Assembly (NCBI GenBank): GCA_963737365.1
Contig: CAVTSD010000001.1
Coordinates: 1,550,001 to 1,614,000 of the forward strand
DNA: 64,000 bases
Direction of reading: 5' to 3'
From: Roseiarcus sp963737365
GTDB lineage: Bacteria > Pseudomonadota > Alphaproteobacteria > Rhizobiales > Beijerinckiaceae
Position 1 is the stretch's first letter. Every line of letters starts with the position of its first letter. The position numbers and the translations under genes are program-made. This document shows, one piece after another, positions 8,524 through 18,111 of this stretch. A model generated the notes under the pieces. It did no database searches and was not told the DNA's origin. It saw only the letters and a program-made list of their open reading frames with translations.

Positions 8524-10037
8524 GCCGCACTCTGCTCCGTTTCGCTAGCGACGGCGAGCCGCATCACGTTCTCCTCGCTGAACTTATCGCGGTTCAGAGT
8601 TCCGCTGATCGCGCCTTCCTGCATCACCACGATGCGGTCGCTGACCCCGATTACCTCCTCCATGTCGGAAGAAATCATCAGGATCGCGACGCCAGTGTCG
8701 GCCAACGCTCGCATGAGCGTATAGATTTCGGACTTTGACCCGACGTCGATGCCACGCGTCGGTTCGTCGAAGATCATCACTTTAGGCTTCATAGACAGCC
8801 ATTTGGCGAGGACGACCTTCTGCTGGTTGCCCCCGGACAGCGTGCCGACCACCGTCCCGACATCGGCGGTCTTGATGTTGAGGGATTGGCGCTGCCGCTC
8901 CGCGTTCTTGCGCTCCGCCGCCGAATTCATGAGGAAATATTTGGCGAAGGACAAGAGATCGGGCAGCGAGATGTTGTCGGTCACCGAATCTTCAAGCACG
9001 AGACCGCTGCGCTTGCGATCTTCCGGCGCGAGATAGATTCCGTGCTCGATGGCGTCTTTGGCGGAACGAATGGCGACGGGCGCGCCGTTCAGCCGAATCT
9101 CGCCGCCCAGTATGGGATCAATGCCGAACAGCGCGCGCGCAAGCTCGGTTCGGCCCGCCCCGATCAATCCGGCCATGCCCAGGATCTCGCCCGCTCTCAG
9201 CGAAAGGCTCACAGCGTGGCCGGGACGAGAAAGGGTTCGTACGCCGGCGACCTCCAGCACGCTGGCGCCGGGAGGCGATTTGGGCGGGATGTAGAGCGAC
9301 TTGAGGTCCCGCCCGATCATGAGGCGGATCATGGCGTCGCGATGGATCCGGTCGTGAGCCAATTCGCCAACGACCGAGCCATCACGGAGGACGACCACGC
9401 GATCCGCGCAGGCTTCGACCTCGTTCAGCCGATGGGTGATAAAGATGATCGACACGCCATCGGCCTTGAGTTCGCCGATGACCCGCATCAGGCGATCGGT
9501 CTCGGTCGACGTCAGGCTGGAAGTCGGCTCATCCATGATGACGACGCGCGCGTTGAGCGAGAGGGCTTTGGCGATCTCCAGAAGCTGACGCTGGGCAAGG
9601 GAGAGGTCGGAAACTAGGTCCTCGACCTCGAAATCGACGTTCAGCCGTTGGAGCAAAGGCGCCACGATGCGTTTCGTCGTCTTGCGGTCGACGAGCTTGA
9701 GGGGTCCCGCCGACAGCGGCTCCCGCCCGATCAGCACATTGGCGCCGACGTCAAGGTTGTCGAAAAGGTTCAGCTCCTGATGAACGAACGCGATTCCCGA
9801 ACTGAGCGACTCGGAGACGGTGAGCGAGCCGTGAGCGACGCCCTCGATCTCGATTGTTCCCTGGTCGGGCTTCACCACCCCGCCGAGAATTTTCATCAGC
9901 GTCGACTTGCCTGCGCCATTTTCGCCGATCAGCGCGAGAACCTCGCCCCGGTTCACGGTCAGGCTGACACGGGAAAGGGCGCGGACGCCGGGGTAGCTCT
10001 TGTTAATGTCGATCAGCCGGAGGAGGAAATCGGCCAA
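8520..10037 (-). CDS. Sugar ABC transporter ATP-binding protein (two ATPase domains)
   Basis: 505 residues with duplicated ATPase domains, the RbsA/MglA/XylG layout. The first domain has GENGAGKST (Walker A), a diverged signature LSLAQRQLLEIAKAL and VVIMDEPTSSLT (Walker B). The second has a degenerate Walker A (GLIGAGRTELARALFG), the classical LSGGNQQKVVLAKWL and VMIFDEPTRGIDVG. Loss of a canonical P-loop in the second half is normal in this family. It is the middle gene of the binding protein-ATPase-permease operon. Confidence 0.94.
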   Translation of the reverse strand: MADFLLRLIDINKSYPGVRALSRVSLTVNRGEVLALIGENGAGKSTLMKILGGVVKPDQGTIEIEGVAHGSLTVSESLSSGIAFVHQELNLFDNLDVGANVLIGREPLSAGPLKLVDRKTTKRIVAPLLQRLNVDFEVEDLVSDLSLAQRQLLEIAKALSLNARVVIMDEPTSSLTSTETDRLMRVIGELKADGVSIIFITHRLNEVEACADRVVVLRDGSVVGELAHDRIHRDAMIRLMIGRDLKSLYIPPKSPPGASVLEVAGVRTLSRPGHAVSLSLRAGEILGMAGLIGAGRTELARALFGIDPILGGEIRLNGAPVAIRSAKDAIEHGIYLAPEDRKRSGLVLEDSVTDNISLPDLLSFAKYFLMNSAAERKNAERQRQSLNIKTADVGTVVGTLSGGNQQKVVLAKWLSMKPKVMIFDEPTRGIDVGSKSEIYTLMRALADTGVAILMISSDMEEVIGVSDRIVVMQEGAISGTLNRDKFSEENVMRLAVASETEQSAA

Positions 10038-10131
10038 TTTCAGTCCTTAAAGGAAAAAGGGGGCGCCGCGCCTAAGCGCAGCACCCCAATCGAAGCCAGG
10101 CAAACGCTGATTTCGCGTCCGCTCGTCCCGC

Positions 10132-11085
10132 TTATTTCTTGCCCTGGCGCTCTTTCAGCTCCGCCCAGAAGGCGTCGACGTTGTCTTTGCTGATGATCTT
10201 GGTGGGGATGATGATCAGGCCGTCCTTCGGAATGAAGGACTTGTCCCCGTCGAGATACTTGGCCATGTCCTTCATGCCCTGATAGCCCCACTCATAGGGC
10301 TGCTGGACGACGGTCGAGGCGATCGTCCCTTCCTTGACGCCGCCGAGCGTGATCGGATCTTCGTCGAAGCCGACGATTGTGATCTGGCCGAGCTTGCCGG
10401 CCTCTTTCAGCGCCGAGTAGATGTCCGGCGTATTGTAGGAATAATAGCCGACCATGCAGTTGATCTCGGGATGGGCGGTCAGCGTATCCTCGACGTTGCG
10501 CTTCGAACGGGTCCGGTCGATGTCGTCGGCGCGAACGTCGACGAGCTCGATCTTCGAGCCCTTGATGGTGTCCTTGAAGCCTTCGATGCGCTCACGCGCA
10601 TTGTCAGCGCCGGGAAGACCGACGAAGCCCATGCACTTGCCGCCATTCGGCATGGCCTTCAGCGCGATTTCACCGGCCTGCTTGCCGGCGTCGACGTTGC
10701 TCGAGCCGATATAGGCGACGCGGCTGCTCTTGGGCGCGTCGCTGTCGGTGGTGAACAGAGCCACCTGCTTGCCGATCCGGTCGAGCGCGTCGCCCATGGT
10801 CTTCGGATCGACCGCGCTGACCATAATGCCCGATACGCCGGCCGCGACCAGGTCATCCATCAGGCGAGTCTGGATCGCGGCAGAGGATTGTTCAGGATAT
10901 TTGAAGTCGAGCTTGTAATTGGGCAGCTCGCCTTGCGCCTTCTTCACGCCGGCCTCAGCCGCCTTCCAGAAGTCCGACGCGCCGTTCACCACGAATACGA
11001 GCGTCTTCTTGTCGGCGGCTTGCGCCGAGCCGGCGAATGCGAGCAACGCGCCGAGCATCGCGCCGGATAATAGAAGCCGTTTCAT
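10132..11085 (-). CDS. Periplasmic sugar-binding protein (Peripla_BP_4)
   Basis: 317 residues from the ATG at 11085, chosen because GGGAGGA is placed upstream and the signal peptide (MKRLLLSGAMLGALLAFAGS, cleavage near AQA) then starts correctly. The mature protein begins KKTLVFVVNGASDFWKAAEAG, the RbsB-like pattern, and has ITIVGFDEDPITLGGV near the ligand hinge. It delivers a sugar or sugar-like compound to the permease encoded downstream. No catabolic gene adjoins, so the ligand is unknown. Confidence 0.92.
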   Translation of the reverse strand: MKRLLLSGAMLGALLAFAGSAQAADKKTLVFVVNGASDFWKAAEAGVKKAQGELPNYKLDFKYPEQSSAAIQTRLMDDLVAAGVSGIMVSAVDPKTMGDALDRIGKQVALFTTDSDAPKSSRVAYIGSSNVDAGKQAGEIALKAMPNGGKCMGFVGLPGADNARERIEGFKDTIKGSKIELVDVRADDIDRTRSKRNVEDTLTAHPEINCMVGYYSYNTPDIYSALKEAGKLGQITIVGFDEDPITLGGVKEGTIASTVVQQPYEWGYQGMKDMAKYLDGDKSFIPKDGLIIIPTKIISKDNVDAFWAELKERQGKK

Positions 11086-11317
11086 GAATCCTCCCTGTCT
11101 CATCCGCAGCTACGCTGTCGGATGCTCCTTAATTCGAGCCTGTTGGCGGCTCGAGCCGGAGTGATCCCTAAAGACAGGTTCGGAGCGGGTCAAGCTTACA
11201 AACTGAGCAACCGCCGAGCGACGAAGCCGGCCAATTAATTGGGTTAACAGCTCGGATCCTCAGGCGCCCCGCGCGGTCGGCGGCGATCAGCTTGCGCCTT
11301 CTCCGCCATCGCCACGC

Positions 11318-12148
11318 TCACTCGGCAAGCGCGAGCGTGACTCCGCCCGCGCTAAGCGGGCGCCCTGCCGCGCTCGCCTCCTCAACCCGATCGATACGCA
11401 GCATGGCGAGCGCTTCGCGTCCCGAGGAGGAGCCGAGCGCGCCGACCGCGAGCTCGCGGTCCATGACCAGCGTCCCAGGCGCGGGCGCGGGGCCGGCCAG
11501 CTTGACGCGCGCAACGCGCTTGCGTGCGGTTCCGCGGTGCTTCATGCGGGAGACGACCTCCTGGCCGACATAGCAGCCCTTTTCGAAATCGACTCCATGC
11601 ATCAGATCGAAATTGGCGTCGTGCGGGAAGGCGTCCGCATAAGCGAAATCGAGGCCGCCCTTCGGCGCCCCGACCGCGATCCGAAGGCCCTCGTATTCGC
11701 CCCCGTGTTCAGACCCGATCGCGGCGGCGCCCTGGCGCGACAGAATCGCGCGCCAGCCTAAGCGCGGATCGCGCGGGTCGGCGTAGACGAGACCATCGAC
11801 TTTAGGTCGCTCCTCGCCCCAGAACGCAGCGACCACGCGATCGGCGCTCAAGTCGGCCATCGAAACCTTGGCGCGCAGTTTGTAGAAACCGAGCCGCTTG
11901 GCGAGATCGGCCGACTGCGCGGCCGCGCAGTCGAGAAGATAGGAAGGCTCGTCGCCATCGGCCGCGCGCACGACGATCATGTCGAACAGAATCTTGCCCT
12001 GCGGCGTCAGCAGCGCCGCATAGCGCGCTTCGCTCGGGGCAAGTCGCTCGACATCGTTGGTCAGAAGGCCCTGCAAAAAGCTGGTCGCGTCCGCGCCGCT
12101 CACCGAAAGGACCCCGCGATCCTCAAGCATGGCGGCTTTCTTGTGCAT
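11318..12148 (-). CDS. YgfZ/GcvT-like folate-binding protein
   Basis: About 276 residues from ATG 12148 (another in-frame ATG at 12130). It has the aminomethyltransferase-like fold and the YgfZ signature KGCYVGQEVVSRMKHRG (Cys in K-G-C-Y-x-G-Q-E). YgfZ/IBA57 proteins use tetrahydrofolate to support assembly or repair of certain Fe-S proteins, and act in the cytoplasm. The gene is divergent from the dihydroorotase-like gene, with about 82 bp between starts. Confidence 0.87.
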   Translation of the reverse strand: MHKKAAMLEDRGVLSVSGADATSFLQGLLTNDVERLAPSEARYAALLTPQGKILFDMIVVRAADGDEPSYLLDCAAAQSADLAKRLGFYKLRAKVSMADLSADRVVAAFWGEERPKVDGLVYADPRDPRLGWRAILSRQGAAAIGSEHGGEYEGLRIAVGAPKGGLDFAYADAFPHDANFDLMHGVDFEKGCYVGQEVVSRMKHRGTARKRVARVKLAGPAPAPGTLVMDRELAVGALGSSSGREALAMLRIDRVEEASAAGRPLSAGGVTLALAE

Positions 12149-12230
12149 GGGGGAAACGCCTCCGGTCGCGCTTGCAAGGGCGGACACTGTCAAATAGGCC
12201 GGATTTGCGCCACTGCAAGAAAGAACCAAC

Positions 12231-13547
12231 ATGCCGCCGAGTTTTGACTGCGTGCTGATCAATGGGACCGTGGTCAATCACGATGGGATCGGCCCGCGCG
12301 ACATCGGCGTCCGCGACGGACGGATCGCCGAGATTGGCTCCTTGAGCCACGCGGCGGCCGGCGAACGCATTGATTGTGGCGGCCTTCATATTCTTCCCGG
12401 CGTGATCGATTCCCAGGTGCATTTTCGCGAGCCCGGGCTCATTCATAAGGAGGATCTGGAGACCGGCTCGCGCGCGGCCGTGCTTGGCGGCGTGACCACG
12501 GTGTTCGAAATGCCCAACACCGATCCGTTGACCACCAGCGCCGACGCGCTCGCCGACAAGCTCGCGCGCGCCAGCGGCCGGATGCATTGCGACTTCGCCT
12601 TCTGGGTCGGCGGAACGCACGACAATGTCGCCGACATTCCCGAGCTTGAGCGGCTGCCGGGCGCGGCGGGGATCAAGGTTTTCATGGGCTCCTCGACCGG
12701 GCGCCTTCTCGTCGCCGACGATGAGGGGGTGGCGGCGATTCTCAAGCAGACCCGACGCCGCGCGGCGTTCCATAGCGAGGATGAGGGACGACTGAACGAG
12801 CGCAAGCCTCTGCGCGTCGGGGGCGATCACTCGTCGCATCCAGTGTGGCGCGACGAGATCGCGGCGCTGCGTTCGACCGAGCGGCTTATTCGCCTGGCGC
12901 GAGAAGCGCGTGCGCAAGTGCACGTGCTGCACATCACCACGCGCGAGGAAATGGCGTTTCTGGCCAGCGCCAAGGATGTGGCGAGCTGCGAGGCGACGCC
13001 GCATCATCTGACGCTCAGCGCCGAGGACTATGCGCGCTTGGGCGCAAAAATCCAGATGAACCCGCCGGTCCGAGGCCCCGACCATCGCGCCGCAATCTGG
13101 CGCGGGCTCGAGCAGGGCGTCGTCGACGTGCTGGGCTCAGACCATGCGCCCCACACCCTCGAGGAAAAGGCCAAGCCCTATCCTGAGAGCCCATCGGGCA
13201 TGACCGGGGTGCAGACGCTCGTCCCCATCATGCTCGACCACGTCAATGCCGGACGGCTCAGTCTTCAGCGCTTCGTAGACCTCACAAGCGCGGGGCCGCA
13301 GCGGCTGTTCGGAATCGTCGGCAAGGGCCGCATCGCGGCCGGATACGACGCCGACTTCACCATCGTCGACACGAAGCGCAATGAGACGATCCGCGACTCC
13401 TGGATCGCCTCACGCTCGCGCTGGACGCCTTATGACGGGAAGACCGTGACAGGCTGGGCAGTCGGAACCTTCGTGCGCGGCCGCAGGGTGATGTGGGAGG
13501 GGGAACTGACGGCGCCGTCGCTAGGCGAGGCGGTGAGGTTCGGGTGA
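12231..13547 (+). CDS. Dihydroorotase-like cyclic amidohydrolase with altered metal site
   Basis: 438 residues of the class I dihydroorotase/allantoinase family. It has GGLHILPGVIDSQVHFREPG, the Lys that is normally carbamylated (GIKVFMGSSTG), metal His residues in AAFHSEDE and HVLHITT, and the Asp motif GSDHAPHTLEEKAK. The first metal ligand His of the H-x-H motif is replaced by Gln (D-S-Q-V-H-F-R). All other ligands remain, so this is not a wholly dead PyrC-like subunit. It may be a true dihydroorotase variant or act on a related ring. It is monocistronic. Confidence 0.8.
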   Translation: MPPSFDCVLINGTVVNHDGIGPRDIGVRDGRIAEIGSLSHAAAGERIDCGGLHILPGVIDSQVHFREPGLIHKEDLETGSRAAVLGGVTTVFEMPNTDPLTTSADALADKLARASGRMHCDFAFWVGGTHDNVADIPELERLPGAAGIKVFMGSSTGRLLVADDEGVAAILKQTRRRAAFHSEDEGRLNERKPLRVGGDHSSHPVWRDEIAALRSTERLIRLAREARAQVHVLHITTREEMAFLASAKDVASCEATPHHLTLSAEDYARLGAKIQMNPPVRGPDHRAAIWRGLEQGVVDVLGSDHAPHTLEEKAKPYPESPSGMTGVQTLVPIMLDHVNAGRLSLQRFVDLTSAGPQRLFGIVGKGRIAAGYDADFTIVDTKRNETIRDSWIASRSRWTPYDGKTVTGWAVGTFVRGRRVMWEGELTAPSLGEAVRFG

Positions 13548-13688
13548 GTTATTGGGCCCCATTGCGAGCCTGGCCAATACGAGTCAGGCAACGCCGCCCC
13601 TTGCCGTGCCGGCGAAAGCGGGCATCCGGTGCGTGGCTGAGCGACTAACAGCGCCGCAAAGTTCGGTCCCGCCAGCCCCACGCGGCGT

Positions 13689-14162
13689 CTACCCCATCAC
13701 CTGCATCGTGAGCCACGTCGCCGCCAGCGCCGGCTTTGGCGCCCCTTCGACCTCGACGCTGACGTCGTAGGTCAATTGCCATTCGCGCGCCGAGCGCGGC
13801 GCGACAGCCTTGAGCGTGAAATGCCCCCGCACCTTGCTTCCCGAGGGGACGGGCCGGACGAAGCGCACGCGGTCGAAGCCGTAGTTCACACCGTGCGCTG
13901 CGCCCTCGATCCTGGGCAGCGCGCTATAGGCCATCGCCGACAGCAGCGAGAGGGTGAGGAAGCCATGGGCGACGGTTCCCCCGAACGCGGTCTCGGCCGC
14001 TCGCTTGGGGTCGACGTGGATGAACTGCTCGTCCTCAGTGATCTTCGCGAAGGCGTCGATCCGCGCCTGATCGACGGTGAGCCAGCGGGAGACGAAATCG
14101 CGTCCCACCATGGCGGCGAGTTCGGCGGCGGGAACTCGCTTGACATCGGCCCAATCGCTCAT
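13689..14162 (-). CDS. MaoC-like (R)-specific enoyl-CoA hydratase
   Basis: 157-residue single hot-dog domain. The hydratase motif is clear: FAKITEDEQFIHVDPKRAAE followed by FGGTVAHGFLTLSLLSAM, with the catalytic Asp/His pair. These enzymes hydrate trans-2-enoyl-CoA to (R)-3-hydroxyacyl-CoA. It starts inside the stop of the upstream SDR gene (ATGA overlap), so the two likely work on the same acyl-CoA route. The exact chain length cannot be deduced. Confidence 0.88.
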   Translation of the reverse strand: MSDWADVKRVPAAELAAMVGRDFVSRWLTVDQARIDAFAKITEDEQFIHVDPKRAAETAFGGTVAHGFLTLSLLSAMAYSALPRIEGAAHGVNYGFDRVRFVRPVPSGSKVRGHFTLKAVAPRSAREWQLTYDVSVEVEGAPKPALAATWLTMQVMG

Positions 14163-14971
14163 TCGAGTTCTCCGAACATCGCGGGCGGCGCCGTGACGCT
14201 GACCCCGCCGTCGACGGGCAGGATCGCCCCGGTTGTGTAGGCGCCGCCGCGCCCGGCAAGAAAGAGGAGCGGTCCGGCGATGTCTTCCGGACGTCCCACG
14301 CGGCCCATCGGGACGGCTTTAGCGCTGCGGGCTTGCCCCGCCTCGTCGCCGATGGCGAACTTCGTCATGTTGGTCGGAAACGGCCCAGGCGCGAACGCGT
14401 TCACGGTCACTTGCTTCTCCGCCAGCTCCGCCGCGAGGATGCGGGTCAGGTGGTGCACTGCGGCCTTCGAGGCGGAATAGGCCCATGCGGTTTCCGATTG
14501 CGTCACGGTTCCCATGACCGAACCCATATTGATGACGGTCGAAGGCCAGTCGCGCGTCGCCGAGGCGATCAGCATGGGCGCGAGATCGCGGGTCAGCGTG
14601 AAAAGGCCGGTCACGTTGACGCCGAGCACCCGGTCCCACGCCTTCCAGGGGAAGGTTTCGAACGGCGCGCCCCAGTTGGCTCCGGCGTTGTTGATCAGGA
14701 TATGCAGCGCGTCGGTGCGGTTCCGCGTCTCGGCGGCCAACGCTGCGACGCCGGCTTCGCTCGCCACCGTGCCCCCGAAGCCCTCGCAGGGTCCGAGTGC
14801 AGAGAGCTCCCGCGCAACCGCCTCGCACGCCTCCGCCTTTCGTGAGGCGATCAGCACTCGCGCGCCGGCGCTGAGCAGCGCCTCGGCGCAGATCCGGCCA
14901 AGACCAGTCGCCCCGCCGGTCACGAGCGCCGTGCGGCCCCGGACGGAAAAAAGCTCGTTTGTAGCGATCAT
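14159..14971 (-). CDS. Short-chain dehydrogenase/reductase
   Basis: 270 residues from the ATG at 14971, which gives the standard SDR beginning (LFSVRGRTALVTGGATGLG). The TGGATGLG cofactor loop, the INNAGANWG motif, and the catalytic tetrad (Ser in INMGSVMGTV, Tyr-x3-Lys in WAYSASKAAVHH) are intact. The open frame upstream to 15148 lacks homology. Classical SDR length; the cofactor is not certain. Coupled by a 4-bp overlap to the MaoC-like hydratase. Confidence 0.9.
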   Translation of the reverse strand: MIATNELFSVRGRTALVTGGATGLGRICAEALLSAGARVLIASRKAEACEAVARELSALGPCEGFGGTVASEAGVAALAAETRNRTDALHILINNAGANWGAPFETFPWKAWDRVLGVNVTGLFTLTRDLAPMLIASATRDWPSTVINMGSVMGTVTQSETAWAYSASKAAVHHLTRILAAELAEKQVTVNAFAPGPFPTNMTKFAIGDEAGQARSAKAVPMGRVGRPEDIAGPLLFLAGRGGAYTTGAILPVDGGVSVTAPPAMFGELE

Positions 14972-15101
14972 GGCTCCCTGAGTTCCTCTTGATTTGGTAG
15001 GGACCATAGCAATTCCAGGCTGATCGCCAAACTGCGGCCCGCTTGCCGCGGCGGCGGCGGTTCTAACTTCCAGGGGATCCGGAATTGCCGAGGACAAGCC
15101 G

Positions 15102-15644
15102 ATGCATTTTGTCGTCATGGTGGGCAGCCTGCGCAGGGGCTCGTTCAATGCGGCGATCGCCCGCGCCCTTCCCAGGCTCGCCCCAGAAGGGGTGACGATC
15201 GAACCTCTGCCTTCGGTCGGCGAGTTTCCGCTCTATAATTTCGACATGCAGCAGGAGGGGTTTCCGTCTGTCGTCAATGTGGCCGGCGAAGCGATCCGCA
15301 AGGCGGACGGCGTCATCATCGTCACGCCGGAATATAACCATTCCTACCCAGGCGTCCTGAAGAACGCGATCGACTGGATCTCGCGTCTGCCCAATCAGCC
15401 GTTCGGCGGAAAGCCGGTCGCGCTTCAGACGAGTTCGCCGAGCCTGTTCGGCGGCTTGCGCGCGCAACTGCATCTGAGGCACGTCTTCGTCTATCTCGAC
15501 GGACGCATGCTCAACAAGCCCGAGATCATCATCCCCCAGGTCAATACAAAGATTGACGCCAAGACCGGGGAGCTGACGGATCAAGCGACGCGCGGCTTCA
15601 TCGCCGACCAGCTCAAGGCCTTCGCCGCTTTCGCGCGCGGTTGA
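15102..15644 (+). CDS. NADPH-dependent FMN reductase
   Basis: 180 residues with a flavodoxin-like fold. VVMVGSLRRGSFNAAIARAL is the FMN phosphate loop and GVIIVTPEYNHSYPGVLKNA the strongly conserved PEYN motif; the FGGKPVALQTSSP loop follows. Members reduce quinones, chromate or azo compounds. No export signal. It is followed within about 50 bp by the nitrilase gene on the same strand. Confidence 0.92.
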   Translation: MHFVVMVGSLRRGSFNAAIARALPRLAPEGVTIEPLPSVGEFPLYNFDMQQEGFPSVVNVAGEAIRKADGVIIVTPEYNHSYPGVLKNAIDWISRLPNQPFGGKPVALQTSSPSLFGGLRAQLHLRHVFVYLDGRMLNKPEIIIPQVNTKIDAKTGELTDQATRGFIADQLKAFAAFARG

Positions 15645-15697
15645 CGGGCGGTCGCGCCCCGACCACATTCGTCGAACGTCTCGGAGTCCGCGCCCGC

Positions 15698-16531
15698 ATG
15701 AAAGTCTCGCTCATCCAGATGAATTCGATCAACGACAAGGCCGCGAACATCGCTGCGGCCGAGGCGCTGATCGAGCGCGCCGTCGCCGAGGAGGGCCCGG
15801 ACTGGGTGCTCTTGCCGGAACAATTCGACTGGGCGGGCGGCGCGCGCGCTGAAAAGCTCGCGGCGGCGGAGCGCTTGCCGGGCGGTCCGGCCTATGAAAT
15901 GGCGCGCGGCCAGGCGGTTAAGCACCGCATCTTCGTCCACGCCGGCTCGATCATGGAAAAAATCGACGGCGAGGAGCGCTACCACAACACCTCAGTCGTC
16001 TTTAATCGCGAAGGTGAGGAGATCGCCCGTTACCGCAAGATTCACCTTTTCGACGTGGTGACGCCGGACGGGACATCCTACCGGGAGAGCGCGACGGTGA
16101 AGGCTGGCGACCAGGTAATCACCTACGATTGCGAAGGCGTCACCGTCGGGTGCTCGATCTGCTACGACCTTCGTTTTCCCGACCTCTTCCAGGCACTCAT
16201 GGAAAAAGGCGCAGAGATGATCGCGATGCCGGCCGCTTTCACGATGCAGACCGGCAAGGATCATTGGGAGGTGCTGTTGCGCGCCCGGGCGATCGAAACC
16301 GAAACTTACGTTTGTGCGAGCGCCCAGACCGGGTCTTTCACCGTCGGTAACGAACAGCGGCACACGTATGGCCACAGCCTAGTTGCCGACCCGTGGGGCC
16401 ATGTAGTCGCAAAGGCCTCGGACGGGGTCGGCATAGTCTCCGCCAGGATTGACCCGGCAAGGGTCAAGAAGGTGCGCTCAATGATCCCGGTGGCGGAGCA
16501 TAAGGTCAAGATCGGCCGCCCGACAGTGTAG
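15698..16531 (+). CDS. Nitrilase-superfamily (Nit/omega-amidase-like) hydrolase
   Basis: 277 residues from ATG 15698, which matches the family N-terminus MKVSLIQMNSINDKAANI; a TTG at 15641 overlapping the previous stop is less likely. The catalytic triad is visible: Glu in VLLPEQFDW, Lys in RYRKIHLFDV, Cys in GCSICYDLRFP. The latter two motifs are typical of the Nit1/Nit2 branch that hydrolyses deaminated glutathione or alpha-keto acid amides, so a metabolite-repair role is plausible. Confidence 0.9.
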   Translation: MKVSLIQMNSINDKAANIAAAEALIERAVAEEGPDWVLLPEQFDWAGGARAEKLAAAERLPGGPAYEMARGQAVKHRIFVHAGSIMEKIDGEERYHNTSVVFNREGEEIARYRKIHLFDVVTPDGTSYRESATVKAGDQVITYDCEGVTVGCSICYDLRFPDLFQALMEKGAEMIAMPAAFTMQTGKDHWEVLLRARAIETETYVCASAQTGSFTVGNEQRHTYGHSLVADPWGHVVAKASDGVGIVSARIDPARVKKVRSMIPVAEHKVKIGRPTV

Positions 16532-16568
16532 GGGTCGTCTGATCCTGCTGTTGTCAGTCCACCGAACT

Positions 16569-16751
16569 TCAGGTGCGACCAACTACAAAAGCAGCCATGG
16601 CCAGGGGCCCCAATATCATCACTGCGATAGCGATCCCGGCAATGAAATCGACGCTCGAAAAAATCGGACCTGTTGTCGTCATCGTCGTGCGCGGCGCGAC
16701 AGCAACTGGCTCTCTGTAAACTTTGGTGACTCTCGGATCAGCATCGGTCAT
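16569..16751 (-). CDS. Small single-span membrane protein, unknown
   Basis: 60 residues. A polar N-terminus (MTDADPRVTKVYREPVAVA) is followed by one long hydrophobic stretch (FIAGIAIAVMILGPLAMAAF) near the C-terminus. An AAGGAAC sequence lies at suitable distance from the ATG. No family is recognised. Alone between convergent and codirectional neighbours; kept because of the credible ribosome-binding site and protein-like composition. Confidence 0.5.
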   Translation of the reverse strand: MTDADPRVTKVYREPVAVAPRTTMTTTGPIFSSVDFIAGIAIAVMILGPLAMAAFVVGRT

Positions 16752-16917
16752 GGTTCTGTTCCTTCAACAGGCCTCGGAGCCCGCCAACAACCAGCCTCCA
16801 AGCGTTTTGTTCCGGGAGTTGCCGGCGACTGCACGATCGGCAGTGAGGCTACGCGCCTCTCGGCTCGAGCGCAGGAAAGCGCGTCCACAAAAGCTCAGTT
16901 CGACGGAGCTGCAATCG

Positions 16918-18111
16918 CTACTGGTTGGCGATGATCTTTATCGGCGCGCCAAGGATCGTGAGCGGCAAGGAGACAATCGAGCCAACGCCGCTCACCGCTG
17001 TCTGGCCAGCATCGCTCGCTCGATGATCTGACGGCACGCCGTGGGCGAGAACGGTGCGCAGTTCGGGCGCGACGGTCGCAAGCTGGGCGAATTTGTCGTG
17101 GTTCGTGGCGTCGGTCGCCTTGAGGTCGGTCAAGTCGATGACCGTCGCGCCCAAAGTGGCGAGTTCGTCGACATCGGGGTTGTCGCCGACCCGCGTCACG
17201 CCTCCAGCGATGGTTCTGGATAGAAACAAAGCTCGATCGTCCTGTGACAGGATGATGTAGAACGGCTTCCGCGGTTTGCCGAAACGACGCATTTGCGACT
17301 TGAACACGTCGATGTCGATATCGGGGGCGGCGAGAAATACGTTGCCGATCTTGTCGCGATGACTGAGGTCGCGGGAAATCTTGATCTGCCGGAAAGCTTC
17401 GACCGTGACCCAATTGCCCATCGAATGGGCCAGCACGTTGACTTCTTCCGCGTTGCTGGCGAGCAGCAGACGGAGCGTATGCTCGAGAGCGTCGCGGGCC
17501 ACGGTCGCGCTGTTGAGATCGTAGACGTAGGCCGTTGGCTTTCCGCGCGACGCCCAGGTGAACAGCACCGGGACGCCGGGAGCTTTCGAATCGTGCGCGA
17601 GCTGCGCGAGACGATAGACGCCCTCGGCGAACATCGTGTTGAAGCCGTGAATGAACAGGAGGACCTTGCGCTGTCCCGGCGGCCGCAACGCGAGTTGCGC
17701 GTTCAGCGCCTGAACGAAGGCCTTGTCGCCATCGAGATATTTTTCGTCGTGGACGACGTAATCGACATTGGGATCGCCGGGCGGCGTCGTCGCCCACTCG
17801 ATTTCGCCTTCCTTGTGGTTCGGCGGGATCGAGACTGTGAGCTCGGCGTAGCTCGTGGTGGCCGCCCTGTCGCCGTTGAAAAGCGTGCCCGGCCGGTCGT
17901 CGCGCTCGCGCGTCGTCGCGACGAGCAAAGTGTGATCGACGGCGCCAGGGGGACTGTAGGCCACGGCGCTGAGAAAGCCGGTCTCCGGCCGCGAGGCGCA
18001 GGCAACGAGGGAAAAGGCGAGACATATGATCGCCAAAACCGAAAAGGGCCGTTTCGACGACTTGCCCCGCCCTGAAGGCTTGGGGCCCGTCCGCGCCGCG
18101 AAATTGTCCAA
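16918..18111 (-). CDS. Lipoprotein alpha/beta hydrolase (DUF900-like)
   Basis: 397 residues. A basic N-terminus, hydrophobic segment (FSVLAIICLAFSLVACAS) and lipobox Cys (LVAC) indicate a lipoprotein. The hydrolase part shows LLFIHGFNTMFAEGVYRLAQ, the oxyanion region, and the nucleophile elbow NVLAHSMGNWVTVEA (G/A-H-S-M-G). This is the DUF900 family of alpha/beta hydrolases, common in rhizobia, with unknown substrate. It is divergent from folC with about 215 bp between. Confidence 0.87.
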   Translation of the reverse strand: MDNFAARTGPKPSGRGKSSKRPFSVLAIICLAFSLVACASRPETGFLSAVAYSPPGAVDHTLLVATTRERDDRPGTLFNGDRAATTSYAELTVSIPPNHKEGEIEWATTPPGDPNVDYVVHDEKYLDGDKAFVQALNAQLALRPPGQRKVLLFIHGFNTMFAEGVYRLAQLAHDSKAPGVPVLFTWASRGKPTAYVYDLNSATVARDALEHTLRLLLASNAEEVNVLAHSMGNWVTVEAFRQIKISRDLSHRDKIGNVFLAAPDIDIDVFKSQMRRFGKPRKPFYIILSQDDRALFLSRTIAGGVTRVGDNPDVDELATLGATVIDLTDLKATDATNHDKFAQLATVAPELRTVLAHGVPSDHRASDAGQTAVSGVGSIVSLPLTILGAPIKIIANQ

